Below, in pieces: positions 1-13,560 of a stretch of 64,000 nt of DNA. The stretch spans positions 88,237,194-88,301,193 of the forward strand of contig NC_031770.1 in assembly GCF_001522545.3 (NCBI RefSeq), given 5' to 3'. The notes beneath the pieces were generated by a model. That model had not been told where the DNA came from and ran no database searches. It saw nothing but the letters and a program-made list of their open reading frames with translations. A program made the translations under genes and the position numbers. The DNA is from Parus major (lineage: Eukaryota > Chordata > Aves > Passeriformes > Paridae). Every line of letters begins with the position of its first letter. Position 1 is the first letter of the stretch.

Positions 1-69
1 AAGGGAAGGGAAGGGAAGGGAAGGGAAGGGAAGGGAAGGGAAGGGAAGGGAAGGGAAGGGAAGGGAAGG
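1..69. repeat. (AAGGG)n microsatellite, cut by window edge
   Basis: Thirteen perfect AAGGG units followed by AAGG. The array continues an unknown distance to the left. It is a pure purine strand with regular G3 runs, so G-quadruplex or triplex formation is plausible. Confidence 0.98.
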
Positions 70-293
70 TGCTTCAGTGTCTAAATAAAAGCAGAATGAT
101 GCCAAAACCTGTACAAAGACCCTTATTTAATTATTTATTTTTTTTGGATGATAAGAAGAGTGTAATTATACCTGAGCTTCCAGATGTATAAGGATATTTT
201 TAAGACATGATTTTTGGTTTTATTTAGGTGTTGTTGAGATAGAAGATAAACCAAAGGAAATTCTTCAAAGAGAAAAAAGAAGCCCTCACGTGT

Positions 294-455
294 AGAATCA
301 TAGTATCATAAAATCACTTCAGTGGGAGAAGACCTTTAAACTTGTGTCCAGCCATTAACCCAGCACTGTCAAGCCCACCACTAAACTGTGTCCCCATATG
401 CCACATCTGCACATCTTTTAAACACCTCCAGGGATGGTGACTATCTTTTCACACT
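294..455 (-). mobile_element. CR1 LINE 3' fragment (old)
   Basis: It starts with the CR1 3'-end repeat read in antisense (AGAATCATAGTATCATAAAA). It continues with 'gtccagccattaacccagcac', 'caagcccaccactaaa' and 'cctccagggatggtgact', all parts of the avian CR1 3' UTR. The element's sense strand is minus. Divergence is high and homology fades after about 455. Confidence 0.8.
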
Positions 456-3399
456 TTTGGTTTAGCCAAAATATGCTGCCTGAACTGCTTGGTATGAATC
501 CTTTAAATGTTACTTGTGTAAGACTCACTCAAAGTGAATTAAATCCAGCACTGAAAAACTTTCAGGCTGGTCCTATTTTCATCAATGAAATTCAAGCTGG
601 AATTACCCTGCACCCTGGCCATTTTTAGGACTTTTCCATTGTAAATGAAGCTAAACATAAAACACTAGTTTATAATGCTGGATAAAACTCTCTAAATTGC
701 TATTCAGCATCAATCAAAATTAGAATACTCCCTTTACTTCCCCAACCCCCTGAAAAAAAAACCTATTTTGCAGTAAGTTTTTCAGATAGTTTGACTTTTT
801 TGTATTCAAAACCAAAAACCTTCTAATGATTCTATTTTTAGTATCATTAGAGAAAGGTTTGTGACAGGCATCTAGGTGCCAACAAATTTAAATCCTTATT
901 AGCAGGTGCTGTGAAAAATCTCTGCTTTAAGAATCACAAACTTGGAGAAATAACAGGCAGCTACACAGAACAAGCATGTTGCAAACCAAAAAGAGAGGGG
1001 ACAGAATGAGAGGTTAGGACACTTAAAATAGATATTTTGAATAATGGCATAAGAAGAAAGCAGGTATCTAACCTGAAAGGATCACTGAGAGACAATATAA
1101 TCCATTTCTTCCCTATAAACAGGGTCAAATGTGCCTACACTGTTCCTGGCAGATGTTTGTCTAACCTCATCTTAACCATGCATCATGACTGTGCCCTCAA
1201 AACTCTCAAAACAACCTGTTTCCATGAATATGTACCCCTTTAACAGTAGAAAGATTTAGGGATTTTTTTATTTTTACTTTTTTTAATGTTTTACTGTCTC
1301 ATCCAAACTTGCCTTGCTACACTGAAAACCCATTTCTTTTTGTCCTATCAAGAGAGAACAAAAATTAATATTTGGAGGAACATGTTTTGTTTTTTTGGTT
1401 TTTTTTTTCTTTTTTTCAGAATAAAGACTAAAAAACCTTCTATTCCTAATAAGATAAAAATAAGTACCAAGTTCTCATTCCTTCAGAATTTCATTTAGCC
1501 TCCACAAACACCCAAAGATTAATAATGACTTGTGATTGATTCAGCCAGTTTTTACAATATTCTGGCACAGGTGTTATGATCCAGATAATTTCTTAAACTG
1601 CTTTAAGTGTTCTCCCATCTGTCTTTCAACTGGTCTAACCTGACCTTTCATTCAGTTATTGCCTGTCTCAATAGCAGTTTGTCAAGCAATAATCTGAGAA
1701 ACTGAACTAAGAAAGATTTAAATATTTCATATTTTATTTTTCATCCGTCCACAACTTTCCCTCTTTGCTGAGTGGAGTAAGTTTTTTCCATGTTGTACTT
1801 ATATAATATGTATTTTATACTGCATGGTCTTGCTTTGTTTATCTTAATATGTCTTAAATTTTCTGGATTTTTTTCTTTTGTTCCTATCTAATTCTTTTTC
1901 TCAGAATTCATTCTCAGTAACTTGACCAAATCTCCACATCCTCTCTTATTACACTTGGATTTTTTTTAGCTAACCTTTTTCTTATAGCACTTCATATTCT
2001 TTCTCTTCATTGAAATGATTAATATCTGAAGATTTAATATAGCTTCTCACAGAACTGCCAACAATTCTTAACTCCTTTTTCCATCTCAGACTTGTCTCCT
2101 GTGATTAGCAATACCACTGCGACCATAAATCTGAAACCACATGCAGAAACCTAGCACAACCTTTGCACATAGCAGGGAATGAATTTTAGAAGTGAGAAAT
2201 GACTCACAGAACAAATATGAACTCCTTCTATATATATAAACTGGGAAAAGTCTCCTCTTGGATGGTACAAGAATTTGACAGGTATTGAAATGCGTAATGA
2301 TGGGTTAATGTTACTGCATTTAATCCCAGCAGTCAATGGCGAAGAAAGCATACTTTCATAAAATATATTTCTATGGTGCAGTAAGCTGCATAGAGAATTA
2401 GAACCCATTTAAAAGCTTAAGACTGCTTTTCTGAAGGGCAAGATTCAGCCACTCTGAATAGCAAGAGCTAACTTAATAAAAGGTTCTGTTGTTTGGACAT
2501 CATATTCACCAGATGCCAGAGTGACATGCTTTAAATAATAAATTTTAATATTAGGTTACTTAACAGATAACAGACAAAGGTATGTCCAATTTACATATTT
2601 CATATAAAAGTTTGCGTGTTCCCATGGAGACAGAAATTAGGCTCACTAAAGTCAGTGCAAAGCCTCAGATTTACTTCTCTCAGTGGTCTCCCAATCCACC
2701 TTTAATGTGTAAGAAAAGATAATGTCAAGTTTGACAATAAACATAATCAAAGCATGAGTGAAGAGTTGTGCAGTCACACAGACTTGTTAACCAAGTAGAG
2801 GTACATAGCATTTCTGCTCAGATATAGGGAAATAAATAAAGTCTATCCCATAAGTCAGGTGTGAGAAAAGAATAAATAGGTGCTGATGTAGAAAGATCTA
2901 TGGACCTGTTTATCCTGTTAGTGTTGAGCCAAGCTATGACTATTGGAGAACATATCATTCAAGTGGCTTTTATACTGCTGTATAACAGGCTGATCAAATA
3001 GGCTTATAAAACATTTAAGAACATAGGAAAACTACTACAGATTAACAAAAAACGTTTGACAAAGCTTTGGGAAAGGGAAAAAACATCTGAAAATATATAG
3101 AGGACTCTACAGCAGACACCCAGGAAGTTACAGTTCTCAAGTCACTGACACGCTCAATACAGTAGACTTAGAAGTCTGTACATGGTGGTGGCTTGAAAAC
3201 AAATTAAAATCCAGAAAGACAAGCTGAAATTTCTCAAGAACCTTCATAAAAGCATGCAGATTTGCAGGCTGCATGCTACAATGTGAATATGCTTTTCTCA
3301 AAAATTAAACTGTAATATATTTTCTACTTGAACATTAAAAAGGTGATATTTAGAGCACATCTTGTCTACTGGACATCATCACAGTTCCAGACAGATTTC
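456..3399. other. Intergenic, no gene recognised
   Basis: AT-rich sequence with short T runs and several chance frames below 90 codons, none with recognisable domains. No repeat family was recognised. Confidence 0.6.
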
Positions 3400-3655
3400 A
3401 AAATCCATAGAATCTCAGAATTATTAAGGTTGAAAAAGATCTCAAAGATCACCAAGCCCAATCTTTGACCAAACACCACCTTGTCCACTTAACCACAGCA
3501 CTGAGTGCCATGTCCAGTCATTTCTTGAACGCTTCCAGGGATGATGACTCCACCACTTCCCTGGGAAGCCCATTCCAATGCTTGACAACTTTTTCCTTTA
3601 ATAATTTCTGCCTGATATCTAACCCTTCCATGGCTCAGCTTGAGCCCATTTCATA
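3400..3655 (-). mobile_element. CR1 LINE 3' fragment
   Basis: It begins 'atagaatctcagaattatt..ggttgaaaaagatctcaaagatcacc', the antisense of a CR1 3' end. It runs through 'cttccagggatgatgactccaccacttccctgg' spacing and 'cattccaatgcttgacaac' to about 3655. The element's sense strand is minus. Confidence 0.9.
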
Positions 3656-5799
3656 GCAAAATATCTATTATCAGATAAAGCAAATTATTCAACTACCCTT
3701 CCCAAATGAATAAGGAATTTAGTGCCATTACCAAACAACTTAATGCAAACCAAAAAGTAAATAATAACAAGAGACAACACTACTCTGAGAGAACAGAAAA
3801 CACATTGCTCTATCCAGCAGTGGGTCAGCATTCCCCTGTTAAAGTAACTGCCAAAATATATTATTCTTCTCTTGAAAGACCACATATTGCAACATGCTAT
3901 ACTGAACCAGACAACTGAGGCACACACAGCTTTCCCTTCTGCAAAAGGTTGCATAAACTGCTATCCTTAGGGGAGCACTAGATTATTCTAAGCTTGAAAA
4001 GAGCACAATGCTAGGAAAATATAAGAAAAAGATAGGTATTTCTTGGCATCATTTTGATCTACAAATTTTGTCCTGAGGTACTCAGAAATAACTGACTCAA
4101 CACAAAAGATACTGAGAGAGAACTTAAGTTTTAGGGAAGTTCAGGACATAGAGGTACTTGAAGGGGTAACACCAAAAGAGTAATGACATCTAAAAAATTT
4201 TCTTTTTTTTTCTAATGTCACAGAGCTTTTTAGCTTCTTGATGAAAATAAATAATGTTAAAGCCATTTCTGTGGCACCAGATGGTTGCAGGGTGAGCCTT
4301 GCACCCAGCAGCTACAGGGACTTCCTATCCTGTGGCAGGATGAGGACCAAGCTCCTTTTACTTGCATAAAGTCTGAGCTTAGCATTTAACATTAACAGCA
4401 CTTTATAATAATATATAAAACATCAACATTTCCACCCAAGCTTTGCTTTAAGCTGTGCTAGAGATACTTTCTGAAAAGAAAGATAATCTTTTAGGTAGCC
4501 TGCTGCCCTTACGAGAGTCAGAGAGGGAAAAATGTGGCCCAGCAGTGCTTGTGTAAGAAAAATGGAAGGACTGAAATGTTTTATTCCTTTACAAGAGCAT
4601 TATCTATTATCCAGTCTGTCCACACGAGAGTCATGGTCTATGCTTTACTCTTCTTTTAGATCTATTTCTTCCAAAATAAACACATTTGAATTTAGCTGTT
4701 CAAAATGCTCATGTTCAGTCCTCTGTCTGTAAGTTCCAATGCCAATTCTGCCAGATTCATGACCCCAGAGCTTGGTCATATATTACTGGAAGTATTTACA
4801 GTACAAAGGGTTATGGTGCAGGATTTGGAAAGATGAGATACTCTAACAGTATGGTGGTACTTACACAGACAGTTGTTTATGAACAAATTAGAATAAGGTC
4901 ATGCCTCCCATGGGGATGACTCAAGAGGAGTTCAAGGTACTCCCAGAGCACAAAAAGCTGCAGGTTACCTCCTCCCAGCTGACATTTGGCAGCAGAGCAC
5001 ATGCACTTCCAGGCATTTGCATTGCAAAATGAACAGGCATATAAATCACCTAAAATCTCAGCTGTTCACCTGACAATGCAACAAAGAGTAGATGATTAAC
5101 AGCACTTAGCTATGACTAAGCGAGAAGTGACATGAGATTTACTCCATGTTTTACAGTCAATAGTTCATTTTGGTTTTCATCTCTGCTTGGCTTTGCATTA
5201 TACTTTGTTAATTGCTTCAGGAAATGGTTAGAGTCTACAGACTGCCTGGAAATTGGGATGTTTTAAGAGAATGTACTGAAGCACATTGATCTGAATGATA
5301 TGGAATCTATTCTTTCCCGACGCCTCATAGCAACTGACCTTACCTGATTGCACAAGTCAACCACTCTTGCATTAACAGTTCACAGCTGCTGGTTCCACTA
5401 TTCATCTGTTTTATATATATCATAAATCTTTTACTTGAAAAGCAGCTAGCCAACATGCAGGACTCTGTAACATATTGAAACGCCTCTGCTATTTGAAACT
5501 GTGGTTAGCTCCTAGGGATGGGTTTCATTCTAGGCAGAAAAGTGCTTTCTGCTGGCATACACTGTTAGAAAAAGCAGTGACATGTAGACTTCTTAATTAT
5601 GGAAAACCACACCAAATAACACCTTTAGGCAAGTCATTATGAATATATGAACACATGCACTTACCAGTAATCTCTACGGAACACAAATTATCCCCCTAAA
5701 TATAGCGCTGATACTATCTCTGTCTTTTAGCATTTACTAAGTTATATTATATCCCAATCAGTTGCTTCACAGAGTTATACAGAAGATTTTAACTAAAAA
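3656..5799. other. Intergenic, no gene recognised
   Basis: Nothing coding or repetitive was recognised. Overlapping frames at 3685..3954 and 3706..3918 on opposite strands look like chance. Confidence 0.6.
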
Positions 5800-6665
5800 T
5801 TATAAAATCATATAATAGGTTGGGTTGGAAGGAAGCCTGAACATCATCGAGTTCCAACCCAAGCCAAAAGCTGGCATGACAAGCACTAGATCAGGTTGCC
5901 CAGCGCTCCATCCAACCTGGCCTTCAACACTTCCAAGGGATGGGGCACCCACAGCTTCTCTGGGCAACCTGTTCCAGTGCCTCACCACCCTCACAGTAAA
6001 GAATTAATTCCTAATAGCAAATCTAACTCCGCCCTGTTTCAGTTTGAAGCCATTCCCATTAACCCTATCACGAGGAAATTTTAAAAGCCATCTTTACGTG
6101 CTGGAAAGCTGCTATAAGGTCTCCCCAGAGCCTTCTCCAGACAGAGCAACCCCCAACTCACTCAGCCTGTCTCCATAGGAGAGGTTCTTTAACCTTTTTA
6201 TCACCTTTTATCACCTTTGTGATTCTCCTCTGGACTCACTCCAACAGGTCCACACCCTTCTTATGCTTGGAACCCCAGAGCTAGATGCAGCACTGCAAGT
6301 GTGTCTCACCAGAGCAGGGTAGAGGAGCAGAATCACCCTGCTGGCCATGCTGCTTTTGGCTTTCTGGGCTGCAAATGCACAGCGTTGACATGTCCAGCTT
6401 CTTGTTAACCAATAACCCCAAATCTTTCTCCTCAGAGCTGCTCTTAATCCATTCACCACCCAGTCTGTGCTTGTGCTTGGGATTGCCCCAGCCCAGGACA
6501 AGACCTCGCACTTGGCCTTGTTGGACTTCATGAGGTTGGCAGGGACACACATCTCAAACCTGACAAGGTCCCTCTGGATGTCCTCCCTTCCTTCCTGAGC
6601 CTGTCAACCTCAGGCTGGTGTGGTTGGCAAACTTGCTGAGGGTCCACTTAATTCCATGGTTCGTG
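5800..6665 (-). mobile_element. CR1 LINE fragment with end of ORF2
   Basis: The longest CR1 piece in the window, about 865 bases. Its 3' end is at the left (ataggttgggttggaagg) and it extends into the coding part. On the minus strand, 6552..6211 retains broken pieces of the CR1 reverse transcriptase C-terminus: [20 protein letters not shown] in one frame and CAFAAQKAK followed by [10 protein letters not shown] in another. A frameshift or indel therefore lies between them. It is 5'-truncated near 6665, as most CR1 copies are, and cannot move by itself. Confidence 0.95.
6211..6552 (-). pseudogene. Relic of CR1 ORF2 (reverse transcriptase C-terminal end)
   Basis: Two overlapping minus-strand frames each hold part of the CR1 pol C-terminal region. 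The frame ending at 6281 has GGEWI, EEKDLG and LVNKKLDMS. The frame ending at 6211 has CAFAAQKAK and the [11 protein letters not shown] block. Neither frame alone makes the protein, so this is a decayed coding segment inside the CR1 at 5800..6665, not a host gene. Confidence 0.9.
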
Positions 6666-9600
6666 TTGGCAGTGCAGTTACATTATGTTTTCCCTTTGTT
6701 CCTTGGCCTCCAAGGTCTCACATCCCCGACACCTCGGTGCTTGATAAAACACCCCTATGTGCTCTTTGCAATCAGACATGAAACAGAGACTCAGAATTGT
6801 CCTCCAGCATTGCAGTTTTGTCTGAGATACAGATATTTAATGATTTGGTGGGGTTTCATCTGTCATATCCATTATTTCTGTGCCACTCTATCTAAAAAGC
6901 ATTTTCAAATGATCCAATAAACTAAGTAGCAAAAGTTCTTCTAATTATTTGATGCAACCACTGTCCACAGAAAATGGCAATTTTTGTCCTTGTCATTTCA
7001 GTCACTTGAAATAGATATGGAAAACTTGAGATTTCAGCTTCTCATTTTGTTTCTGAAGCAGCAAAGTATCAGCCACTATTAACTATGTGCAATGTACCTG
7101 AATACAAATGAGAGAGAAAATTTCAAGTGAATCTTATCTATATAATGCTACCAGAGAGTGCAGTGGTTCAATACCCACATGGACAAGAACAGCCAGAACA
7201 GAGGCAACCACTGCTTTTCAACAAGGTAAGTCCACATAGTTTAACCTTTAAAAAATTTTCTGCTCAAGTTGTAGTGGCAACTTGTAAACAATTGGTAGTT
7301 AATAGAGATCAATATACATTTATCTATTTCAGTTCTCCATAGATGAAAATTGATGAGAGAACAGACATTATTAAAGCAGACATTATGCTGAAGAAAAATG
7401 GATTAGGAATGCAATTTTCAAAGGGCTTTCTGTTTACCTCAGAAAACCTGTGCCTGCAAAAGTCCGTGAGGCTGTGATGTTTTGCACACAGGTTTGAGAA
7501 GTTTAAATTGGGATGGGCAGGGCAGAAAAAATTGCACCATGAACTGTTTTTCTCTTCATAAGACACAGTTATGAGAATTTCAGCATGTCCTGCTATAAAT
7601 ACAGCTATCAATACACAGACAAAACCGAGCCATGCCCCCTGGGAGGAGGATAAGTGGTGCCTCAGTCCTGCTGGGGGAGGCAGGGCAACCCCTAATCCCA
7701 GCCTGATGGACAAGAGACTCACAGAATCTTCTCCCACCTTCACTCCTCTCTCATTTCCGTTTTTAGTTATTAAAGCTTCAATTTGCTAGGAGATCAGCCT
7801 TCAGTTTCTCCATAAGTTGCTCTCTCCTCTCTGCAGCTTGTTCAGAATGGATTAGAACACAGCCAGGGAGGAAGAGCTTTCCTAGGCTGCAGCGGGCAGC
7901 TGAGCAAAACCACAACAGTTCAGCTGGATTCATGAGCCTGCGTCCCTGGGTGGAAAATGTTCATTGCCAGAATAATCCAAGGGTCTGAGAAACCAGAGTT
8001 TTCCCCAGGCAAAGGAGTCTACTACAAGTAAATTAGTTTTCTAATAGCAACCTTTTTCATAACTTTCAAAAATAAATTTCTCATTCAAAACCACAAGGGT
8101 TTTGCTCTTCTCATAGATATTTTGAGAGCTTGCAGGTAAGCCTGGAAAAGTTTACAAATTCCCATTTTCCAGTTCCAATACCTGTGACTTGATATGATTT
8201 TGTACGTGACTTTAAACGTTTTATATTTTTTAAGGGAGCCTTAAAGATGCCTGATTATGCACTCTCCTGGCTAACAAAACCCACATTTGTTTCTATTTTG
8301 CATACCTGATTTCTGATGCTGCTGCACAAACCAGTTGCTTGCTTTGGGAACTAGACACTAACAAAATTTTCTAGTAAGTCTGTGCTGTTCAAAACCCCAA
8401 AATAAACCAAAACTCCAGAAGCTTACACAGATTTATTTTCACTTCTCACTAAACTTGACAAAGAATTCCTTTTTCTGTAGTGAAACCTGCATACCACCAA
8501 ATTTTGAAGATCAAGGGTCTACTTTATGGTGATAGTGCTGCTTGACTGTTTAATTCGTTATAAGACTGACCCTAGAGCAATGGAAGCTCTTTACTCACTG
8601 GAATAATGGCATTATGTTAGCATGGATGGTATTAAACCTTATCAATAAAAAAGTTTTAATGTATAGAAAGAAATACTCACTGTCCTTGCCTTCACACCTC
8701 TCACCCTGAAACTGCTGACCTATGACCACGAGAAAGGGGAAACATATTGCTCCATAATCCTCTTTCTTATGTATGTAATTCATAACACAGTTAAAAGACA
8801 TCTGAAACTGACCATAACTTCTAAAACAAAATGTTGCATGCTGCAGGGGAAATGGTCTCACATTAAGAAGTGTTCATCTACCTGAAAGTTTTATTCACTT
8901 CAGGGTGGGGTCCCAGTACATCTCTTAACAAAATCTTATTTCAAAAACAACTCAGCTTCACAGACCAATTCTGCACGAGCAGCATCAAAGGGTTGGTCAT
9001 GTCTTTGTGATTTACATGAGATTGTCATTTCACAAATGGGAAGATGGGTTTCTGACTCCAGCTAACCCAGAGCTCCCTCTGAGACAATCCAGCCTCCATC
9101 ACTGAAGTTTCCACAGGCTACATCCTTTCTCTGTGCCTTTAGTGTTCTTCCACAGATGTAAGTGGGGACTCAACTGGGCACCACAATCCAGATCTAATTT
9201 AATGATTCTTTTGTGTAGCGCAAGTGAGAAAAAAAATCCACTTTAGTCCTCTCCAGCTGCCCTGGAGAGGGCAAGAGAAAGAAGAAAATATGCAGGGGGA
9301 AAAATAGGAAATTCATCTGCAATAGGCAAAACTAAATCCAAATCTGTTTACACACAGGAAATGAAAATGTGCTGTAAGAATTTACCACATTTTTATGTAT
9401 TAGCTCTCCAGAGATAAACTGCCCTTTAGGACATGAATTCTGGGTATCACGGTTAACAATGAGAGAATGAAATTCCAATTACTCGCCTTGGGCACTATGA
9501 GAAAAACTCAGAAAATAAACACACCATTTCTACTGGTCCTAGCAGCCCTACTCATACACAAGGGGCAGAGAGAATTTGTGATAGAGGGGATCCCCTTCAT

Positions 9601-10419
9601 AACATTATAACATTAATGTCACCATAATGTTTTGCATTTTGGTTTTCCTTTATCTTGAGGCTATTCCACTTCCAGTCACTGCTGAACAGGGCATGTTGCT
9701 ATTAAAAACAACAAGTAACCTAATATAGCTTTATTACCATGCTCTGGGAACCTGGGAAACAGATAAGCAATGACTCAAGAAAAAAAAGCTTTTATCTACT
9801 TAATGTAGCAAGTGAGCATATGAACAGAGGCCAATGGAAGTCTCTGATGGAAAGCAACCAGCTCTGAACTTTGGTCCAATGCAATGGTCACAAGAGACTT
9901 TCACAAGGACTGAAGCATGTTGAAAAACAAATTAAAAGGAAGACATTACATGTAAGCAAAGCATACAGGAAATTGATAGAAATGCAATAATGGAGGGAAA
10001 AAAGGAGTTCAGTTCCTCAAGACGTAAAGAAAGGACATCATAAAAACTTCCAGAGAAAATGTTAAACTGTAAAAAAACTAACCAGAAAGAATGTTTATGC
10101 TTAGCTAGGCTAGATGTTACTTTATGTTTTGAGCCAACCTTCACCTTATGTCACATTAACACACTCACCTGGGAAGAGTCTGTGTTTGTCTACTTGTCAT
10201 TTCATGGATCAGCTGCAGAACACTTCCCACTGCCAAAAAGGTCCCCAGGGGCCCCCTCTGGCTGGAGACCACTGGTGCCTGGGTCACTCAACCCAGCATC
10301 GCTGGTGACACTGGGAGAAAAAGGCCATCCCCTCTTCCCATTGCTCCTCCTCCATCCAGGCAGCACAGCCAGTCACGGAACTGTGCTAGGAAATGGATTT
10401 AAAAAATTATCTGGATTGA
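6666..10419. other. Intergenic, no gene recognised
   Basis: Mostly unique AT-rich DNA. A GTAAGT donor-like site follows a short open frame at about 7226 and is discussed separately. Frames at 7324..7743 (139 codons, minus) and 10059..10424 (121 codons, plus) have no recognised domain. Their base composition is locally GC-richer, which by itself lengthens chance frames. Confidence 0.55.
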
Positions 10420-10488
10420 ATTAATTTATTATTTAAATAATATAATAATTATTTAAATAATATATAATTAATTTAAATCAATTGATTA
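10420..10488. repeat. AT-rich palindrome pair
   Basis: The perfect 14-base palindrome ATTATTTAAATAAT occurs at 10428..10441 and again at 10448..10461, in a 69-base stretch that is almost free of G and C. It is likely easily melted DNA. No protein site is implied. Confidence 0.9.
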
Positions 10489-13292
10489 CCCTCAGATGAG
10501 GTAGGAGAAGCAATGGTGTCATGAGCTTTACTTCCAACTGTCTGCTGAAAACCTTTATTTCCTGTTTTTCCCCACAGCAGAGCTGTAGTGCTTGTGTAAG
10601 CAGACTGCAGCTTGAAAATTAACTTTGTGGATATTATGCTTTTCATGTAGCTTTGCACACACCTGCTGGGAATTCTGCTGTGGCTATTCTGAACTGAGTC
10701 CATACCAAAAAGGACTATAAAGGAGTGTCTGAAGGAACAAGCTAGAGAAATACGTGGAAAATTCTTCTCACCTTTAAATACAAAATGTACAAGTGCATTG
10801 CATTATCTTCCAGTTAGCAACACTGGCTGAATAATTATATTTTACTGTACCTCACTCTTTAAATATAACATTTCTAGAGAAATTAGGAGAATGTGTGATT
10901 GTAGGCAGCTGACCTCATCTGCTCCAGTATATTCCATAAAGTAGAATAATTTATAATCACCATTTATTATTAACCAGATTAGTTTCTGGACAGTAAGAGC
11001 AGAACTCATCTGTTTTTATTCTCATGGTCGAGCACGCAGCAAAGAGGAGTGGCAAGTGTTAGAGCAGCATCTCTGAATGGCCCAGTCCCATCTGCATTGC
11101 ATGAGGGAAGCTCCATTGCTGCCTTGCAGAGTCTGTAGTCCAACACCAGGGCCCTTCCAAAACATTTTTGGCATTTTGCCTGTAAATACACAATGTTTTT
11201 TGAACAGTAGAGAGCAGAAAAAGGGGAAAGGAGAAGATTTCTGCTTGGCCTGAGAAGAAGTTTCCCCAGGGGCCACCATGCCAGACCCAGTCAGAAGAGG
11301 AAGACTCCAGAATTGACAGAAATAATTTACAGCTCTCATTTGCTTCTTTCCTTCTCATAAATAAGATAACAGGCACATCAGTGCTGGGACACTCCCAGCC
11401 TACTTGAAAACTGCTGGCATTTCATAGCTAAAGACAGGAATCACATGATGAAATGGGTCATTAAATAAAGCAGATGCTTTTATTGTAGCACATTAACTTC
11501 TGTGTTATTCTGGAAAAAATGCTTATGCTTGTACTGAGTACATGCTCCATTCCTCCAAAGCCAGCCACGGAGATAAAACCATTTGTTAAGCATTAAGGGA
11601 GTCAGATACACAATATCAGAGGTCATTGACTGCCTCATACCTTCATTTGCTATAATTTTTCTTTTTTTAAGCAACCAAGTCATTTTTTTGCAGTAACCTG
11701 CCCTTGGTTCCTGTCTCCTTTCTCTGTAATGTCATATAGCACTTATGGCATTTGTAGCTGCTCCCAGGCTAATCTGGAAGGTGACCCTCAAGGAATAGTG
11801 GTCCTGGTCAACAAACAGCTTAGGTTTGGGGGCTTTGGGGTATAGGTTTAAAATAAGTATACTGTACTTGTTATCCCAACTGATTTTTCCAACACACAGA
11901 GAAACATCCTGTGGGTTTCACAGAGCAGGTGGTACAGAGGGGGATCTGGGTAATGGGACTTAGGCTTCTATTTTCCAGAAAAGACACAGAAAACATCTTA
12001 AGAAGAACAAGAGATTGCAACACAGAAAATATAAAGGGAGATAAGGGCATGCTTACATGTTTACACAGCATGCTCAGTGGTAAAATCAGATCCTTTTAGC
12101 TTCTAATCAGATGGATGCTTGGAGCTTACCTCTTTGTTCTGCTTCAGGAAACTCTGCTAATGCTCAGATGAATGTTCCTCCACTTAATATGTGCTTTCAG
12201 TTTCTGGAAATACAACCTTTAGCATTTCAACTGCTCATATCAAAAGTCATTTTGATGTCAAATCAGCATTGCTCAGCATTGTTTCATTGGAAGGGTTGCT
12301 TTTCCCCAGTACAGAAATAAATTTTTCATACCAAAAGAAAAAAACAACAATGTAACAAATGTAGAAAGAGAGTAACTCCGCAGAATGGCTGTGCAATGGG
12401 ATTCTTCAGACTAACCTTATTAAAAAGAATTTTGTATTGGGATGTCCACCCTCTTATTTTTCAGGGTTTTTTAGGATGTGCCTCTAGATTTTGGCATTGC
12501 AATGGGTCAGACATCTGTTGCACCACAGGAGCAAGTCACAGATGAGCCACAGTCCAAGAAAGAGACTTAAAAATAAAGGTGAAGCAGCTTCATACACTAC
12601 AGCAGTGCCCTATAGTCTAGGGGCCCCTCATCAGGTGGTCAGGGCCACATCTCCTTCTCCCTTGGCATGGAAGCTGCAATCTGGAAAAGCCACTGCCAGG
12701 TAAGAACATAACTCTCCCCATCACCCTCTGCGCACCAGAGAGGTGAGGGAAGGGAGGGAAAGATTTCCTTGTGAAAGGAAATTATCAACACAGAAAAATA
12801 ACTCCAGAAGCCAGAAGTCTGGCTTCTTTTAAGCATCAGCGAGCCAGGAAGAGATTTCCCTCCCCATTACTTGGTTTTCACTCTGCCTGCCAGACCCACT
12901 TCCTGACTGCAGCACTGCCTTTCGCAGCTGCCCAGGCAGAGGACAGGGTGGAATGCCTTGTGCCACCCATGCTGGTGATGATGAACACATACCAGAATTT
13001 TCCACCAGCTGCTGTGTCTTCCCTTGCAATTACCTCAGAATAAAACACACTGTTTAAGGTTGTCCAAGCCATCAAGTGTGGAGCTGCCGAGCTGCCTCAG
13101 TGACACAGGCAATCCAGTCCCATAGGACAGAGGAGTAGCTGGGGACAGGGCAGGATGGAAAGCAGCTGGCCAGCCCAGGAGCAACCTTGGAGAGCTTGAT
13201 ATGGTCTCAGCACAGGGACAGAGGATAAGGGAGTTGTAGGAAAAGAAGGGGTGCCAGGGCTGTCCCTCTCACCCACAGCCCAGGGGTCAATC
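10489..13292. other. Intergenic, no gene recognised
   Basis: Unique sequence; 12500..13290 is richer in G and C than its surroundings. Several overlapping frames (for example 11022..11339 and 11059..11376, minus) are in competing phases and show no domain. None is called a gene. Confidence 0.55.
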
Positions 13293-13560
13293 ACACAGAA
13301 TCACAGAAGTAGTAGATTGGAAGAGATCTCCAAGATCAGAGAGTCCAACCCAGCTCTAAGACCTCAGCCATGGCACATCCAGTCTTTTTTAAACACATCC
13401 AGGGATGGTGAGTCCACCACCTCCCTGGACAGACTATTCCAGTATTTTATCACCCTTTCTGTAAAAAACTTTTTCCTAATAGCCAGCCTATAATTCCCCT
13501 TGGCACAGCTTAAGGCTGTGTCCTCTCGCAGGACGCAGCAGCTCTCCAGCCTCTTCCAGA
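13293..13560 (-). mobile_element. CR1 LINE 3' fragment
   Basis: It starts 'cacagaatcacagaag' and 'gattggaagagatctccaag', the antisense 3' end of a CR1. It continues through 'catccagggatggtgagtcc' and 'cctttctgtaaaaaac' to a 'gtgtcctctcgcagg' block near 13535. The element's sense strand is minus. Confidence 0.9.
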
